Shown one piece after another: positions 1 through 6,434 of a DNA stretch of 7,217 bases (within the stretch, counting starts at the first letter, position 1; every line of letters starts with the position of its first letter). The position numbers were made by a program, and so were the translations under genes. Origin of the DNA: JBHPCZ01 sp042573625 (GTDB lineage: Bacteria; Desulfobacterota; Desulfobacteria; Desulfobacterales; UBA11574); assembly GCA_042573625.1 (NCBI GenBank), contig JBHPCZ010000152.1:1-7217 (forward strand), in the 5' to 3' direction. The notes beneath the pieces are model-generated. The model was given only the letters and a program-made list of their open reading frames with translations, was not told the origin of the DNA and did no database searches.

Positions 1-24
1 CACACACTTTTGACTATATATTAA

Positions 25-45
25 AAGTGCGCTCGTGGCGCACTT
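25..45 (-). terminator. Probable intrinsic terminator of the sucrose operon
   Basis: A perfect 8-bp stem (AAGTGCGC / GCGCACTT) closes a 5-base loop. Read on the minus strand the stem is followed by TTAATATATAG, and the last stem bases add two more T, giving a short, imperfect U-tract. It lies about 200 bases past the stop codon of the sucrose phosphorylase gene, where the end of the transcript is expected. The stem is symmetrical, so it could also serve a convergent plus-strand gene lying beyond the left edge. The weak U-tract keeps confidence moderate. Confidence 0.55.
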
Positions 46-145
46 GCAGATATCAAAGTTTTTCGGATTGAAGATTTCGTACCAAAATCATGCAAATTTC
101 GGGCTTCAAAAAGTGAACCTTCAAGTTAGCTATACGTGAATTCGT

Positions 146-227
146 TAACGGCAGGTTTAGCGGCGATTACACGGTCCATGAGATCGTGTTGATAAAAAGT
201 ATTTCAGGCGTTGTCCAGCTGCCGTTA
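146..227. repeat. Nested inverted repeat in the 3' untranslated region
   Basis: Outer arms TAACGGCAG (146-154) and CTGCCGTTA (219-227) are perfectly complementary over 9 bp. Inside them a second hairpin lies at 169-189, with arms ACACGGTC and GATCGTGT (one G-T wobble) and a 5-base loop. Together they could fold the 82 bases after the sucrose phosphorylase stop codon into a stem with an apical hairpin. No long T-run follows either arm, so it is not an obvious terminator; mRNA 3' stabilisation or a mobile-element trace are possible roles. The rest of 1-251 holds no credible gene. Confidence 0.45.
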
Positions 228-251
228 CTTTTTCATTTTGATGGGGTACGG

Positions 252-1700
252 CTAAACCTCAAATTGCTTTGATGTGTCGGATTCCGGGTCAAAATAGGTA
301 ATCGTTACATGGTAATCATTTAGATCAATCGCGGCGGTTGTCTGATAATTGTTCTGTGCCCAGGTCATCACCATCTGATTTTCGGGCGAGTCTTCGATTC
401 GAAATTCACCGTCGAAAGCCGGATACGAATTTCGAAATTTCATGAGACGAAGCAAACGCCGGACAACCGGCTTTTTAAAAGCTTCATGAATTTCTTCCAG
501 AGTATAATTGTGTCGATTGATATTTCGCCCCAGCTGTGTTTTTTCCAACAGTTCGATATCGTTTTCACCCGCCAGAAGACCGACGTAATACACTTGCGGT
601 ATACCCGGAGTGAAAAACTGTATGGTTCGTGCTGCGATATATGAATCGTCATTGCACTCCAGGGCCGAATAATAGGTACAGTTCACCTGATAAATATCCA
701 GGTTTTGATAATCGGGTCCGGAGTAAATCTTTTTTAGCTTGGATCCTTTTTCATACAAGCCTTCTATTGTGCGATCGATTTCGTCCTGACTGAGCAGATC
801 AGCAACGTCTACCGCGCCGATACCGTCATGGGTATCTAAAGTGGTGAACTGTTTTCGGGGGCAGATTTTAAGCCAGTTGACCAACCTTTGATTACTGTGG
901 TGGTACAGCGTGTGCAATACCAGCATAGGAAGACAAAAGTCATATACCCAATACCCTCTTTCGGCGAGTTTAAGCTGATAGGAATAGTGTTCGTGAACTT
1001 CAGGCAGAATGTCTTTATTGAATGCGGAAACGAAATCGTTCAACCACCCCAGAAGTTCCCAAACCTCCGGTTCTAAAAAGAAGCAATTGGTTCCGATTTT
1101 GACCGTGGTATATGCGAAAGCATCAATCCGTATGACTTTAGCATTGCTGCGTGCCAGACGTATCAAAAAATTTCGAAAAATTTCCCTGGTCTTGGGAGAT
1201 TGCAGATCCAGGTCTATCTGTTCGTAATCGAATGTGCACCATATTTTCTCTCTGGACCCGTCGGCACGTTCGATAACCAAGTAAGGTGGACGGGGTTTCC
1301 GTGTATAGACTTTGGCCAGATCCTCGTCACTGATTTCGCCGCCCGGTACGAGTTTGTTGAAACTTAAAAACATATCCGCATACTCGGAAGCTTCGCCATT
1401 TTCCAAATAGTCTTGAAAAAAAAGAGATTGTCTGGAAATGTGGTTGACCATGAAATCGATCATTAAATCAAAATCTTCTCCGATTTTGTTCACATCATCC
1501 CATGTTCCGAAATTCGGGTCTACATCATCATAGGTCAATGGTGCGAAACCCCTGTCGGACGATGACGGGTAGAAGGGTAAAATGTGAACACCGCCGATGG
1601 CATCGATCAGATATTTCCGAAGCACATAGTGAAGTTCCATTAGATTCTTGCCCAAACTGTCCGGGTACGTTATCAATTGAACCTGGTTTTTAATGGTCAT
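252..1700 (-). CDS. Sucrose phosphorylase (glycoside hydrolase family 13, subfamily 18)
   Basis: The 482-residue product resembles Bifidobacterium sucrose phosphorylase throughout, from the N-terminal KNQVQLITYPD to the VYYVGLLAG and GRNINRH segments. Family chemistry is sucrose + phosphate to alpha-glucose-1-phosphate + fructose by double displacement in the cytoplasm. The expected catalytic residues are present: nucleophile D193 (in RIDAF), acid/base E234 (in LPEVHEHY) and transition-state stabiliser D292 (in LDTHDG). The substrate-loop residues D335 and Q338 (in NLDIYQVN) match sucrose-specific members, whereas loop A reads YTRKPRPPY and differs from the bifidobacterial YRPRPGLPF. Related GH13_18 enzymes act on sucrose-6-phosphate, glucosylglycerol or glucosylglycerate, so specificity rests partly on context. 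I chose ATG 1700, which has AGAGG nine bases upstream and gives the family N-terminus. A TTG at 1709 is in frame but abuts that site. The gene begins 5 bases after the synthase stop and is last in the operon. Confidence 0.9.
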   Translation of the reverse strand: MTIKNQVQLITYPDSLGKNLMELHYVLRKYLIDAIGGVHILPFYPSSSDRGFAPLTYDDVDPNFGTWDDVNKIGEDFDLMIDFMVNHISRQSLFFQDYLENGEASEYADMFLSFNKLVPGGEISDEDLAKVYTRKPRPPYLVIERADGSREKIWCTFDYEQIDLDLQSPKTREIFRNFLIRLARSNAKVIRIDAFAYTTVKIGTNCFFLEPEVWELLGWLNDFVSAFNKDILPEVHEHYSYQLKLAERGYWVYDFCLPMLVLHTLYHHSNQRLVNWLKICPRKQFTTLDTHDGIGAVDVADLLSQDEIDRTIEGLYEKGSKLKKIYSGPDYQNLDIYQVNCTYYSALECNDDSYIAARTIQFFTPGIPQVYYVGLLAGENDIELLEKTQLGRNINRHNYTLEEIHEAFKKPVVRRLLRLMKFRNSYPAFDGEFRIEDSPENQMVMTWAQNNYQTTAAIDLNDYHVTITYFDPESDTSKQFEV

Positions 1701-1705
1701 TGTGC

Positions 1706-3892
1706 TCAACCTCTTGCCTTTTCGATAAACCCATATTTTTCAATCCCTTCGAGGATTCCGCCGGCGTATTCGCTTTTGGCAAAATAAACATTTCTGGCGC
1801 CTTTTAATTTTTCAAGCTCTTTCCTGTAGTTACCTACCACGACGGCCAGAGGCTCTCCACGAAGCATTTCTTCATCGTTGCCGGAATCCCCGCAAACCAG
1901 CAAGTTTCTCAGCGGGATTTCCCACTTGTAACTCAAATACCGTATGGCCTTCCCTTTGGAAGCCCGGAATGGAAGGATATCCAGATACTTCTGACCGGAA
2001 TAGATGATGCAGTAGCGACATTTGTTTTTGGTCAACAGATCGTGGATTATGGCCATCCGATCTTTACCAGGAGCCATATAATAGCTTATTTTGAACCGAC
2101 TCTGGTTCGATTCCTCCTGGTATCTCAGAAAATCGAAACGTTCGAGAAGCGTGACGATCTTTTCCCGGTCCCATTGGTTCGATATGTGAGTCTCCCATCC
2201 CTGCCCATACTGCAATGCCTTGCCATAATAGATCTCTGAACCCACCGATGAAATGATCACGTCGGGATGATGCACGCCGTGTTCATTCAAAAATTTAACG
2301 GCGGATGTTACATCGCGGCCGGTGGCAACGCCGAAGCCGATAGACATTCGATGTTCTTTGAGCAATTCGATCAGAGTTTGAAGATGGCCATTGTTTCCGC
2401 CGATCAGCGTGAAATCAATGTCGGTAATTAAAAAATAGTTGAGCTTGACCAATCGTTTTCCGATCGAATCTGAGGGAACGGTGACCTGCATGTCCGAGGT
2501 TTTTTGTGCTGCTGCGAGCTGTTTTACTTCTTTGGTATATCTTTGAGCATGGCGTTCCCAGGTGTAGTAATCTCGAACCTTCATGATACCGTTTTTCGAA
2601 TATCGATCCCACTTTTCGTCATCGGTGAGAATTTGTCTGATACTGGCAGCAATTTTTCGCGTATCGCTCGGATCTACCAGGATGCCGTTTTGGCAGTTGG
2701 CAATAATGTCCTGGGGTCCGCCGTCCTGTGTGCTAACGACAGGAAGGCCGGTGGCGGATGCCTCCAACAGGGTCAGGCCAAAAGGCTCCGTCCATGCCGG
2801 ATTGACAAACACACCCCTCTTGCTTGCAGCCACACGATACAGCTCCGGAACTTCATATTCGAAGTCGTGCTTTTTGGGAATCGCCATCTTACCGTATAGA
2901 TCATATTTGTCCATGAGCAGCAGCATACGAGTCAGTACATCTCTCTCGTTTTCTTCCATTGTCTCTATATCTTTCCGAATCCCCGCAAAAACTGCCAGAT
3001 TGGCTATGGATTGAAGTTCTCGGTCTTCGCCGTAAGCTTTAACAAGCCCGGAAATGTTTTTACGTTCATCCGGCCGAGACAAAGCCAGGATCAACGGTTT
3101 GTCAGGTTGGATAAAAAAGCGGTTCAACTCCTGTAAAATAGAGGCCTGGGCATACATCTCCGCTTCGGACTTTTCACTTTCAGGTAGAATGTCGTGATAA
3201 TAGGGGTAAAATTTGTCGAGATTAAGCCCCGGCGGTATAACCTGAAAATCAGGCAGATCACCGTGTTGATACATGCCATACTGGTCATTAACTTCCTGAG
3301 TCGTGCTTGCGACAATCAGGTCCGCATTTTTCAGCAGTTCTTCTTCAATGGCAATTCGGTGGTCAATCTTGTATTTTTTGTTGATCTCCGTTTCCTTCGC
3401 ACCATCGTTCAGGAGCTTTTGTTTTTTGGCCCTGCCCAGGGAATGACCGGTAAACACAAAAGGTATTCCGAAAATGCGTGACATCTGCATGGCCACATAC
3501 CCGGCATCCGGATAATGACCGTGTACAATATCCGGAATGGCATTTTCACGTTTGATGAATTTAATGGTCTTGTCAATATATTCGTCCAGGTGAGGCCATA
3601 AAAGTTCCTTGCGGAAGTACTTGCGGCCGCCGCACTGAATTCGAACGATCCGGAATTTCTTATTTACTTTTTCAATGGGTTGAGCGTAGTCTTCAGAAAC
3701 CTTTTTGTCCACAATCAGCCGGGTGAAAAGATCGACTTTTTTAACCTCTTTGGCCCGGCTTAAGTGGCGGCCGAGTTCAATGACATAGTTTATCTGTCCA
3801 CCGGTGTCTGCATCACGGCCAAGCTCCATGCTTTCGGACCTCAGCAGACCGTGAATGCTGAACAATTGAATATATAGGCTTTGAGTCGGCAC
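1706..3892 (-). CDS. sps: Sucrose-phosphate synthase with fused C-terminal HAD (sucrose-phosphatase-like) domain
   Basis: The 728-residue cytoplasmic protein has two parts. Residues 1 to about 460 are a GT-B glycosyltransferase (family 4) that joins UDP-glucose and fructose-6-phosphate into sucrose-6-phosphate. Diagnostic sites are DADTGGQ (27-33, glycine-rich acceptor loop), GHSLGRAKKQKLL (149-161, typical of these synthases), R273 and K278 in LSRPDERKN, and EPFGLTLLE (369-377, nucleotide-sugar motif). Residues about 485-720 are a HAD-IIB domain with all four motifs: D491 and D493 in DIDFT, T524 in ATGRD, K646, and GDSGND (668-673). Plant synthases carry a degenerate version of this domain; here it looks competent, so a bifunctional synthase/phosphatase is plausible but inferred. 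The start is GTG 3892 with AAGGAG six bases upstream, one base after the kinase stop. No separate phosphatase gene is seen. Confidence 0.93.
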   Translation of the reverse strand: MPTQSLYIQLFSIHGLLRSESMELGRDADTGGQINYVIELGRHLSRAKEVKKVDLFTRLIVDKKVSEDYAQPIEKVNKKFRIVRIQCGGRKYFRKELLWPHLDEYIDKTIKFIKRENAIPDIVHGHYPDAGYVAMQMSRIFGIPFVFTGHSLGRAKKQKLLNDGAKETEINKKYKIDHRIAIEEELLKNADLIVASTTQEVNDQYGMYQHGDLPDFQVIPPGLNLDKFYPYYHDILPESEKSEAEMYAQASILQELNRFFIQPDKPLILALSRPDERKNISGLVKAYGEDRELQSIANLAVFAGIRKDIETMEENERDVLTRMLLLMDKYDLYGKMAIPKKHDFEYEVPELYRVAASKRGVFVNPAWTEPFGLTLLEASATGLPVVSTQDGGPQDIIANCQNGILVDPSDTRKIAASIRQILTDDEKWDRYSKNGIMKVRDYYTWERHAQRYTKEVKQLAAAQKTSDMQVTVPSDSIGKRLVKLNYFLITDIDFTLIGGNNGHLQTLIELLKEHRMSIGFGVATGRDVTSAVKFLNEHGVHHPDVIISSVGSEIYYGKALQYGQGWETHISNQWDREKIVTLLERFDFLRYQEESNQSRFKISYYMAPGKDRMAIIHDLLTKNKCRYCIIYSGQKYLDILPFRASKGKAIRYLSYKWEIPLRNLLVCGDSGNDEEMLRGEPLAVVVGNYRKELEKLKGARNVYFAKSEYAGGILEGIEKYGFIEKARG
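1710..1714 (-). promoter_or_regulatory. Ribosome binding site deciding the phosphorylase start
   Basis: AGAGG sits inside the last codons of the synthase gene, nine bases before ATG 1700 and directly against the in-frame TTG at 1709. The spacing favours the ATG. Stop and start lie only 5 bases apart, so reinitiation by ribosomes ending the synthase gene is likely. Confidence 0.55.
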
Positions 3893-3893
3893 T

Positions 3894-4793
3894 TTACTCT
3901 CCTTCAGCGAACATCGATTGAAATGGTTCGTAAAACACTTCTGTTTCGGGAATTGCCCCTTTTATCTCACAGATCGATGACGCAAAGGCAGAGGCATGTT
4001 GTATAATTATCTCCGGCGACATATTTTTAATAAGACCTGCAGCAAGCATTGCTGCATAAGCATCACCGGCACCAACAGAATCGGCAACCATTTCTGGTTT
4101 TGCCGCGTCAATACTGAAATTACCGTTTCTGGTATATAGATCGCTTCCTTCATGACCTTTGGTCAATGATATGATGTTCAGTCCATACGAATCCAGCAAA
4201 TATTGAACAAAACTGCGGCTGTTTTTTTCAAACATCATGAGCCGTTTTAGTTCCTCAAACTCCTCATGGCTTAACTTTATGGCATTTGCTTGAAAAAGCG
4301 ATTCGAAAATCAATCGGTCATTATAACAATCCGGCCGCAGGTTAATGTCATAAAAACCAACAGCCGATGACGCTTTATTGCCAATGATTTTTTGTACATT
4401 ATCAAAACCTTGTTGAGATCTCTGCACCAGAGAACCGAAATAAACCAGCTTGGCCCGATGGATTAATTCCCGGTGAGCCTCCGGTATGAACTCGATATAG
4501 TCGTAAGCCACATCCGGAGTGATCCGGAAATTCGGAACGCCATTTCCGTCAAGTTTGATCGTTACTGTTCCGGTGGGGTGAATATCATCCAGTTGAATAT
4601 CATTCAGATCGAATCGATACTTCTCTAACAGGCCCAGGATTTTTTTGCCGTCTGGATCATTTCCGATTCTCGAGATAAATCGAACGGGAAAACCGAGATT
4701 TTTCAGGTGAAAGGCAAAATTAAAAGGGGCACCCCCCAGGCGCTGGTAAGACGGAAACACGTCGAACAAAATTTCACCGACAACACAGATCAT
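3894..4793 (-). CDS. Fructokinase-like sugar kinase (PfkB/ribokinase family)
   Basis: The 299-residue product has the usual PfkB length and both family signatures: GGAPFNFAFHLKNLG (20-34) followed by SRIGNDPDG (41-49), and DSVGAGDAY (238-246), where D244 is the expected catalytic base and the GAG forms the anion hole. The GGAPFNFA form and DINLRPDCY (149-157) are typical of bacterial fructokinases. The expected reaction is fructose + ATP to fructose-6-phosphate. Context supports this: the phosphorylase two genes downstream releases free fructose, and the synthase one base downstream consumes fructose-6-phosphate. Start ATG 4793 has AAGGGG (4798-4803) four bases upstream. It is the first gene of the operon; I see no convincing promoter in the roughly 450 bases before it. 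Another hexose or nucleoside substrate cannot be excluded from sequence alone. Confidence 0.88.
   Translation of the reverse strand: MICVVGEILFDVFPSYQRLGGAPFNFAFHLKNLGFPVRFISRIGNDPDGKKILGLLEKYRFDLNDIQLDDIHPTGTVTIKLDGNGVPNFRITPDVAYDYIEFIPEAHRELIHRAKLVYFGSLVQRSQQGFDNVQKIIGNKASSAVGFYDINLRPDCYNDRLIFESLFQANAIKLSHEEFEELKRLMMFEKNSRSFVQYLLDSYGLNIISLTKGHEGSDLYTRNGNFSIDAAKPEMVADSVGAGDAYAAMLAAGLIKNMSPEIIIQHASAFASSICEIKGAIPETEVFYEPFQSMFAEGE
3899..3904 (-). promoter_or_regulatory. Ribosome binding site for the GTG start of the synthase
   Basis: AAGGAG lies six bases before GTG 3892 and is embedded in the last sense codons of the kinase gene. It supports the unusual start codon and implies that the two genes are translated together. 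Confidence 0.65.
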
Positions 4794-4855
4794 AAAACCC
4801 CTTATTCATCTCGAAGGATACGATCCCCGCAATGAACCTTTTCAAAATTGAGTGC

Positions 4856-5029
4856 CTATGTAAGGTTTCCTTGTTTTTGGCTATATTTTACACTGATTTG
4901 AGATACGGTAAGTATTGAACACAGGGCAACCGGCAAGTTCCTGTTTCGATTTGTTTCGGTATCATAAAGCTTTTCAGCCTCTGAATACTCCATGTTCGGA
5001 TAATCATTCTTGAATCGCCATTCAATCAT
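4856..5029 (-). CDS. Doubtful small hypothetical ORF (57 residues)
   Basis: The frame begins at ATG 5029, runs MIEWRFKNDYPNMEYSEAEK and onward, and ends at TAG 4856-4858. It stays open upstream to a stop at 5087-5089, adding 19 residues that contain KGLHCGKINWIS. Composition is mixed and protein-like, with no signal peptide or membrane segment. No Shine-Dalgarno site precedes the ATG. I recognise no family. It may be the tail of a decayed gene rather than a live one; chance openness of this length in AT-rich DNA is also possible. Confidence 0.25.
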   Translation of the reverse strand: MIEWRFKNDYPNMEYSEAEKLYDTETNRNRNLPVALCSILTVSQISVKYSQKQGNLT

Positions 5030-5071
5030 AGATATCCAATTTATTTTACCGCAATGCAGACCTTTTACGCT

Positions 5072-5168
5072 ATCAGGTGACAGTTTTTATCCTGATTGTA
5101 TTCCCCTGACTTGATCCCTGATTCCAAGCAATTTGATATATACGCATTCAACCATTTCCCCTGATTCC
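5072..5168. repeat. Cluster of short CCTGA-type direct and inverted repeats
   Basis: ATCAGG (5072-5077) and CCTGAT (5091-5096) form a 6-bp inverted repeat around TGACAGTTTTTAT. CCCTGATTCC occurs twice (5116-5125 and 5159-5168), and TTCCCCTGA occurs twice (5101-5109 and 5156-5164). Five CTGA-containing units thus fall within 100 bases. The AGGTGACAGTTTTT phrase is reminiscent of sequences near REP-associated or IS200-type transposases, but that is from memory and unverified. It may be a degraded repetitive element or a set of operator half-sites. Confidence 0.4.
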
Positions 5169-5246
5169 GGACATATTGTGCACATATATGCGCTGCATCC
5201 TGGAGCTTAGCGGGACATGCACTCACTACTATCCTGAATTATGTAT

Positions 5247-5634
5247 TTAAATTTCACAATTATATAGGGTGTGTCCCAGGGTATCTTCTATCAGCGTAAT
5301 CATATCGTTAATAGAGTTACTTCTCTTGGACAGGAAATGGTCTTCACCGGCATACTTGGCGATCCGTCTGTATTCCGGAGAATCGTAGATCGAATGGATG
5401 GTAACACATCTCTGTGGAAAAGAGTTTTTGATTTTTTTTGTAAGGTGTAATCCGTTTTCTTTTTGGAGACGTATGTCCATTACGAGCATGATCACTTGGT
5501 TGCCGGCGATTTTTTAAAGCCCTCAGCACTGTTTGAAGCTTCCAAAACGGAAATTGTAGGGAAGGCACTCCATAAATATCTCTTATCTTCTGTCTTAATG
5601 CGATGTCGTCTTCAACTATCAGAATGCTGCTCAT
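5247..5634 (-). pseudogene. Stand-alone response regulator receiver domain, disrupted by two frameshifts
   Basis: The start ATG 5634 lies one base after the stop of the PRC-barrel gene. The first frame gives MSSILIVEDDIALRQKIRD, a classic receiver beginning with its acidic pair. Near 5570 the sense moves to another frame (SAFPTISVLEASNSAEGFKK). At the A6 run 5510-5515 it moves again (IAGNQVIMLVMDIRLQKENG) and continues to TGA at 5247. Both shifts equal loss of one base. The rejoined protein, roughly 128 residues, keeps the phospho-acceptor Asp (5475-5477), the switch Ser (5391-5393) and the conserved Lys (5325-5327), and resembles NarL-type receivers (DSPEYRRIAKYAGEDHFLSK). No output domain follows, so it would be a single-domain CheY-like regulator. 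Sequencing indels are an alternative explanation, especially at the A-run. No Shine-Dalgarno site is strong, suggesting coupling to the upstream gene. Confidence 0.8.
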
Positions 5635-5635
5635 T

Positions 5636-6349
5636 TCACTTTTTTCCAATAAGGTCGGCCTCATCCGATTCCCAGTAATACGGACGTCCATAGTAATCGT
5701 ACAATATAGACTCGAAGTCTCGGTTAACAGGTTCTTCCGGATTGTAGTCCGGACAATTTTCAAGCAATTCTTTTGTTAAATCGATATGGACGGATTGGCT
5801 TATCAAGTCAACGGAGCGGACCCATTCCGGAGCAACCAACACTTTATTACCGCCCAAATCCTTGTTTGTTTTGATAGCGATGTAGCGAATGGCCCAGATG
5901 CTATCATCCACAATAAAATCAAACACTTTTCCCGCCTTGTTTTCACCACACCAGGCACTGTATCCGGAGACCTCTTTTACGGATCGAAGAAAACTTTCAT
6001 TGTCACTGGTTTCTTCAGCACTATGTGCCCAGTATGCAGGCCATCCGTAATATAAAAAGGATTGCTTTTCATACTGCCTGGATATAGGTGCATCATCATC
6101 CAAAGGCGGGCTGTCTTTGATTTGCTGTTTTGTCAAATTAACGTGCAATAGCATGGTATTCCAATCCGGCTTTTCAAGTGTGATTAAAAACAAAAGCACT
6201 TTACGGTCAAACAACCAGTTGCCTGTTTTTGCTACCGCATAGCGAATAATCCAGGGCCGATCTTCAAAAAGAAAATCATCACATTTTCCAATTTCTCCGT
6301 CAGTTGCCATTAACGTATAGCCAATAATTTCATTGATGCTGCGCAACAT
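5636..6349 (-). CDS. Tandem PRC-barrel domain protein
   Basis: The 237-residue product consists of two homologous halves, about residues 1-107 and 121-226. Both begin LRS(I/V)xE(I/V)xGY, pass through a W-x-IRY-x-(A/I)-x-KT segment (33-42 and 152-161), reach an H(V/I)(N/D)LTK segment (69-74, 188-193), and end YYG(W/R)P(A/Y)YW. This is the pattern of PRC-barrel proteins found in many proteobacteria; the fold is a small beta-barrel used in RNA processing and photosynthetic proteins, but no reaction is known for such stand-alone tandem versions. There is no signal peptide or membrane segment, so it is probably cytoplasmic. I start it at ATG 6349 because AGGAGG lies four bases upstream; a longer in-frame start at 6385 lacks such a site. 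It is separated by one base from the receiver gene, which suggests a joint stress or signalling role (inference). Confidence 0.85.
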   Translation of the reverse strand: MLRSINEIIGYTLMATDGEIGKCDDFLFEDRPWIIRYAVAKTGNWLFDRKVLLFLITLEKPDWNTMLLHVNLTKQQIKDSPPLDDDAPISRQYEKQSFLYYGWPAYWAHSAEETSDNESFLRSVKEVSGYSAWCGENKAGKVFDFIVDDSIWAIRYIAIKTNKDLGGNKVLVAPEWVRSVDLISQSVHIDLTKELLENCPDYNPEEPVNRDFESILYDYYGRPYYWESDEADLIGKK

Positions 6350-6353
6350 ATTT

Positions 6354-6359
6354 CCTCCT
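6354..6359 (-). promoter_or_regulatory. Strong ribosome binding site for the PRC-barrel gene
   Basis: A full AGGAGG lies four bases before ATG 6349 and falls inside the longer possible reading from 6385. It therefore decides for the shorter 237-residue protein. Confidence 0.75.
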
Positions 6360-6373
6360 TTTTTGATGTCCCT

Positions 6374-6401
6374 ATAATGGAACACCAGTCGAGGGGACCA
6401 A
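6374..6401 (-). promoter_or_regulatory. Weak sigma-70-like promoter candidate for the PRC-barrel gene
   Basis: On the minus strand TTGGTC (6396-6401) and CATTAT (6374-6379) are separated by 16 bases and sit just upstream of the ribosome binding site. The match is only partial (3/6 and 4/6), but this is the only short gap between the transposase fragment and the gene where a promoter could lie. Confidence 0.25.
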
Positions 6402-6434
6402 AATTTATGTTTATTCTGAATTATGCGGCACTTT

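Larger units (their letters stand above)
4794..5246. other. Intergenic region upstream of the sucrose operon
   Basis: This stretch must contain the operon promoter unless transcription continues from the PRC-barrel genes. I found no well-matched sigma-70 or sigma-54 site. It is AT-rich with many stop codons, and holds one doubtful small ORF (4856-5029), a repeat cluster (5072-5168), and a TGTGCACA palindrome at 5177-5184 within a near-symmetrical AT-rich surround that might be an operator. No tRNA or riboswitch fold is apparent by eye. Confidence 0.5.

Noticed and set aside
126..182. Tiny minus-strand ORF (MDRVIAAKPAVNEFTYS)
   Set aside because: Only 17 codons with no ribosome binding site, overlapping the inverted repeat; too short to support.
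146..227. Integron attC site
   Set aside because: The nested palindrome and a GGCGTTGTCC phrase recall attC sites, but the outer arms do not carry the required RYYYAAC and GTTRRRY core boxes, and no cassette-like gene or integrase is nearby.
2504..3014. Long plus-strand open frames opposite the synthase gene
   Set aside because: They lie antisense to a strongly conserved enzyme, overlap each other, and have protein sequences with no recognisable domain; they are shadows.
5101..5168. CRISPR-like repeats
   Set aside because: The repeats are only 9-10 bases, irregularly spaced and overlapping, with no spacers of constant length and no cas genes.
5510..5515. Programmed ribosomal frameshift in the receiver gene
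   Set aside because: The A6 run is in the frame TTT AAA AAA TCG, which is not a proper X XXY YYZ slippery site. A second unrelated shift near 5570 would also have to be recoded. Mutation or sequencing error is simpler.
6373..6378. Perfect TATAAT on the plus strand
   Set aside because: No -35 element lies at the right distance upstream and no plus-strand gene follows, only antisense of the transposase fragment.
5234..6425. CTGAATTATG direct repeat flanking the PRC-receiver pair (5234-5243 and 6416-6425)
   Set aside because: A 10-base match is expected many times by chance in a 7-kb window, and no element ends coincide with it.
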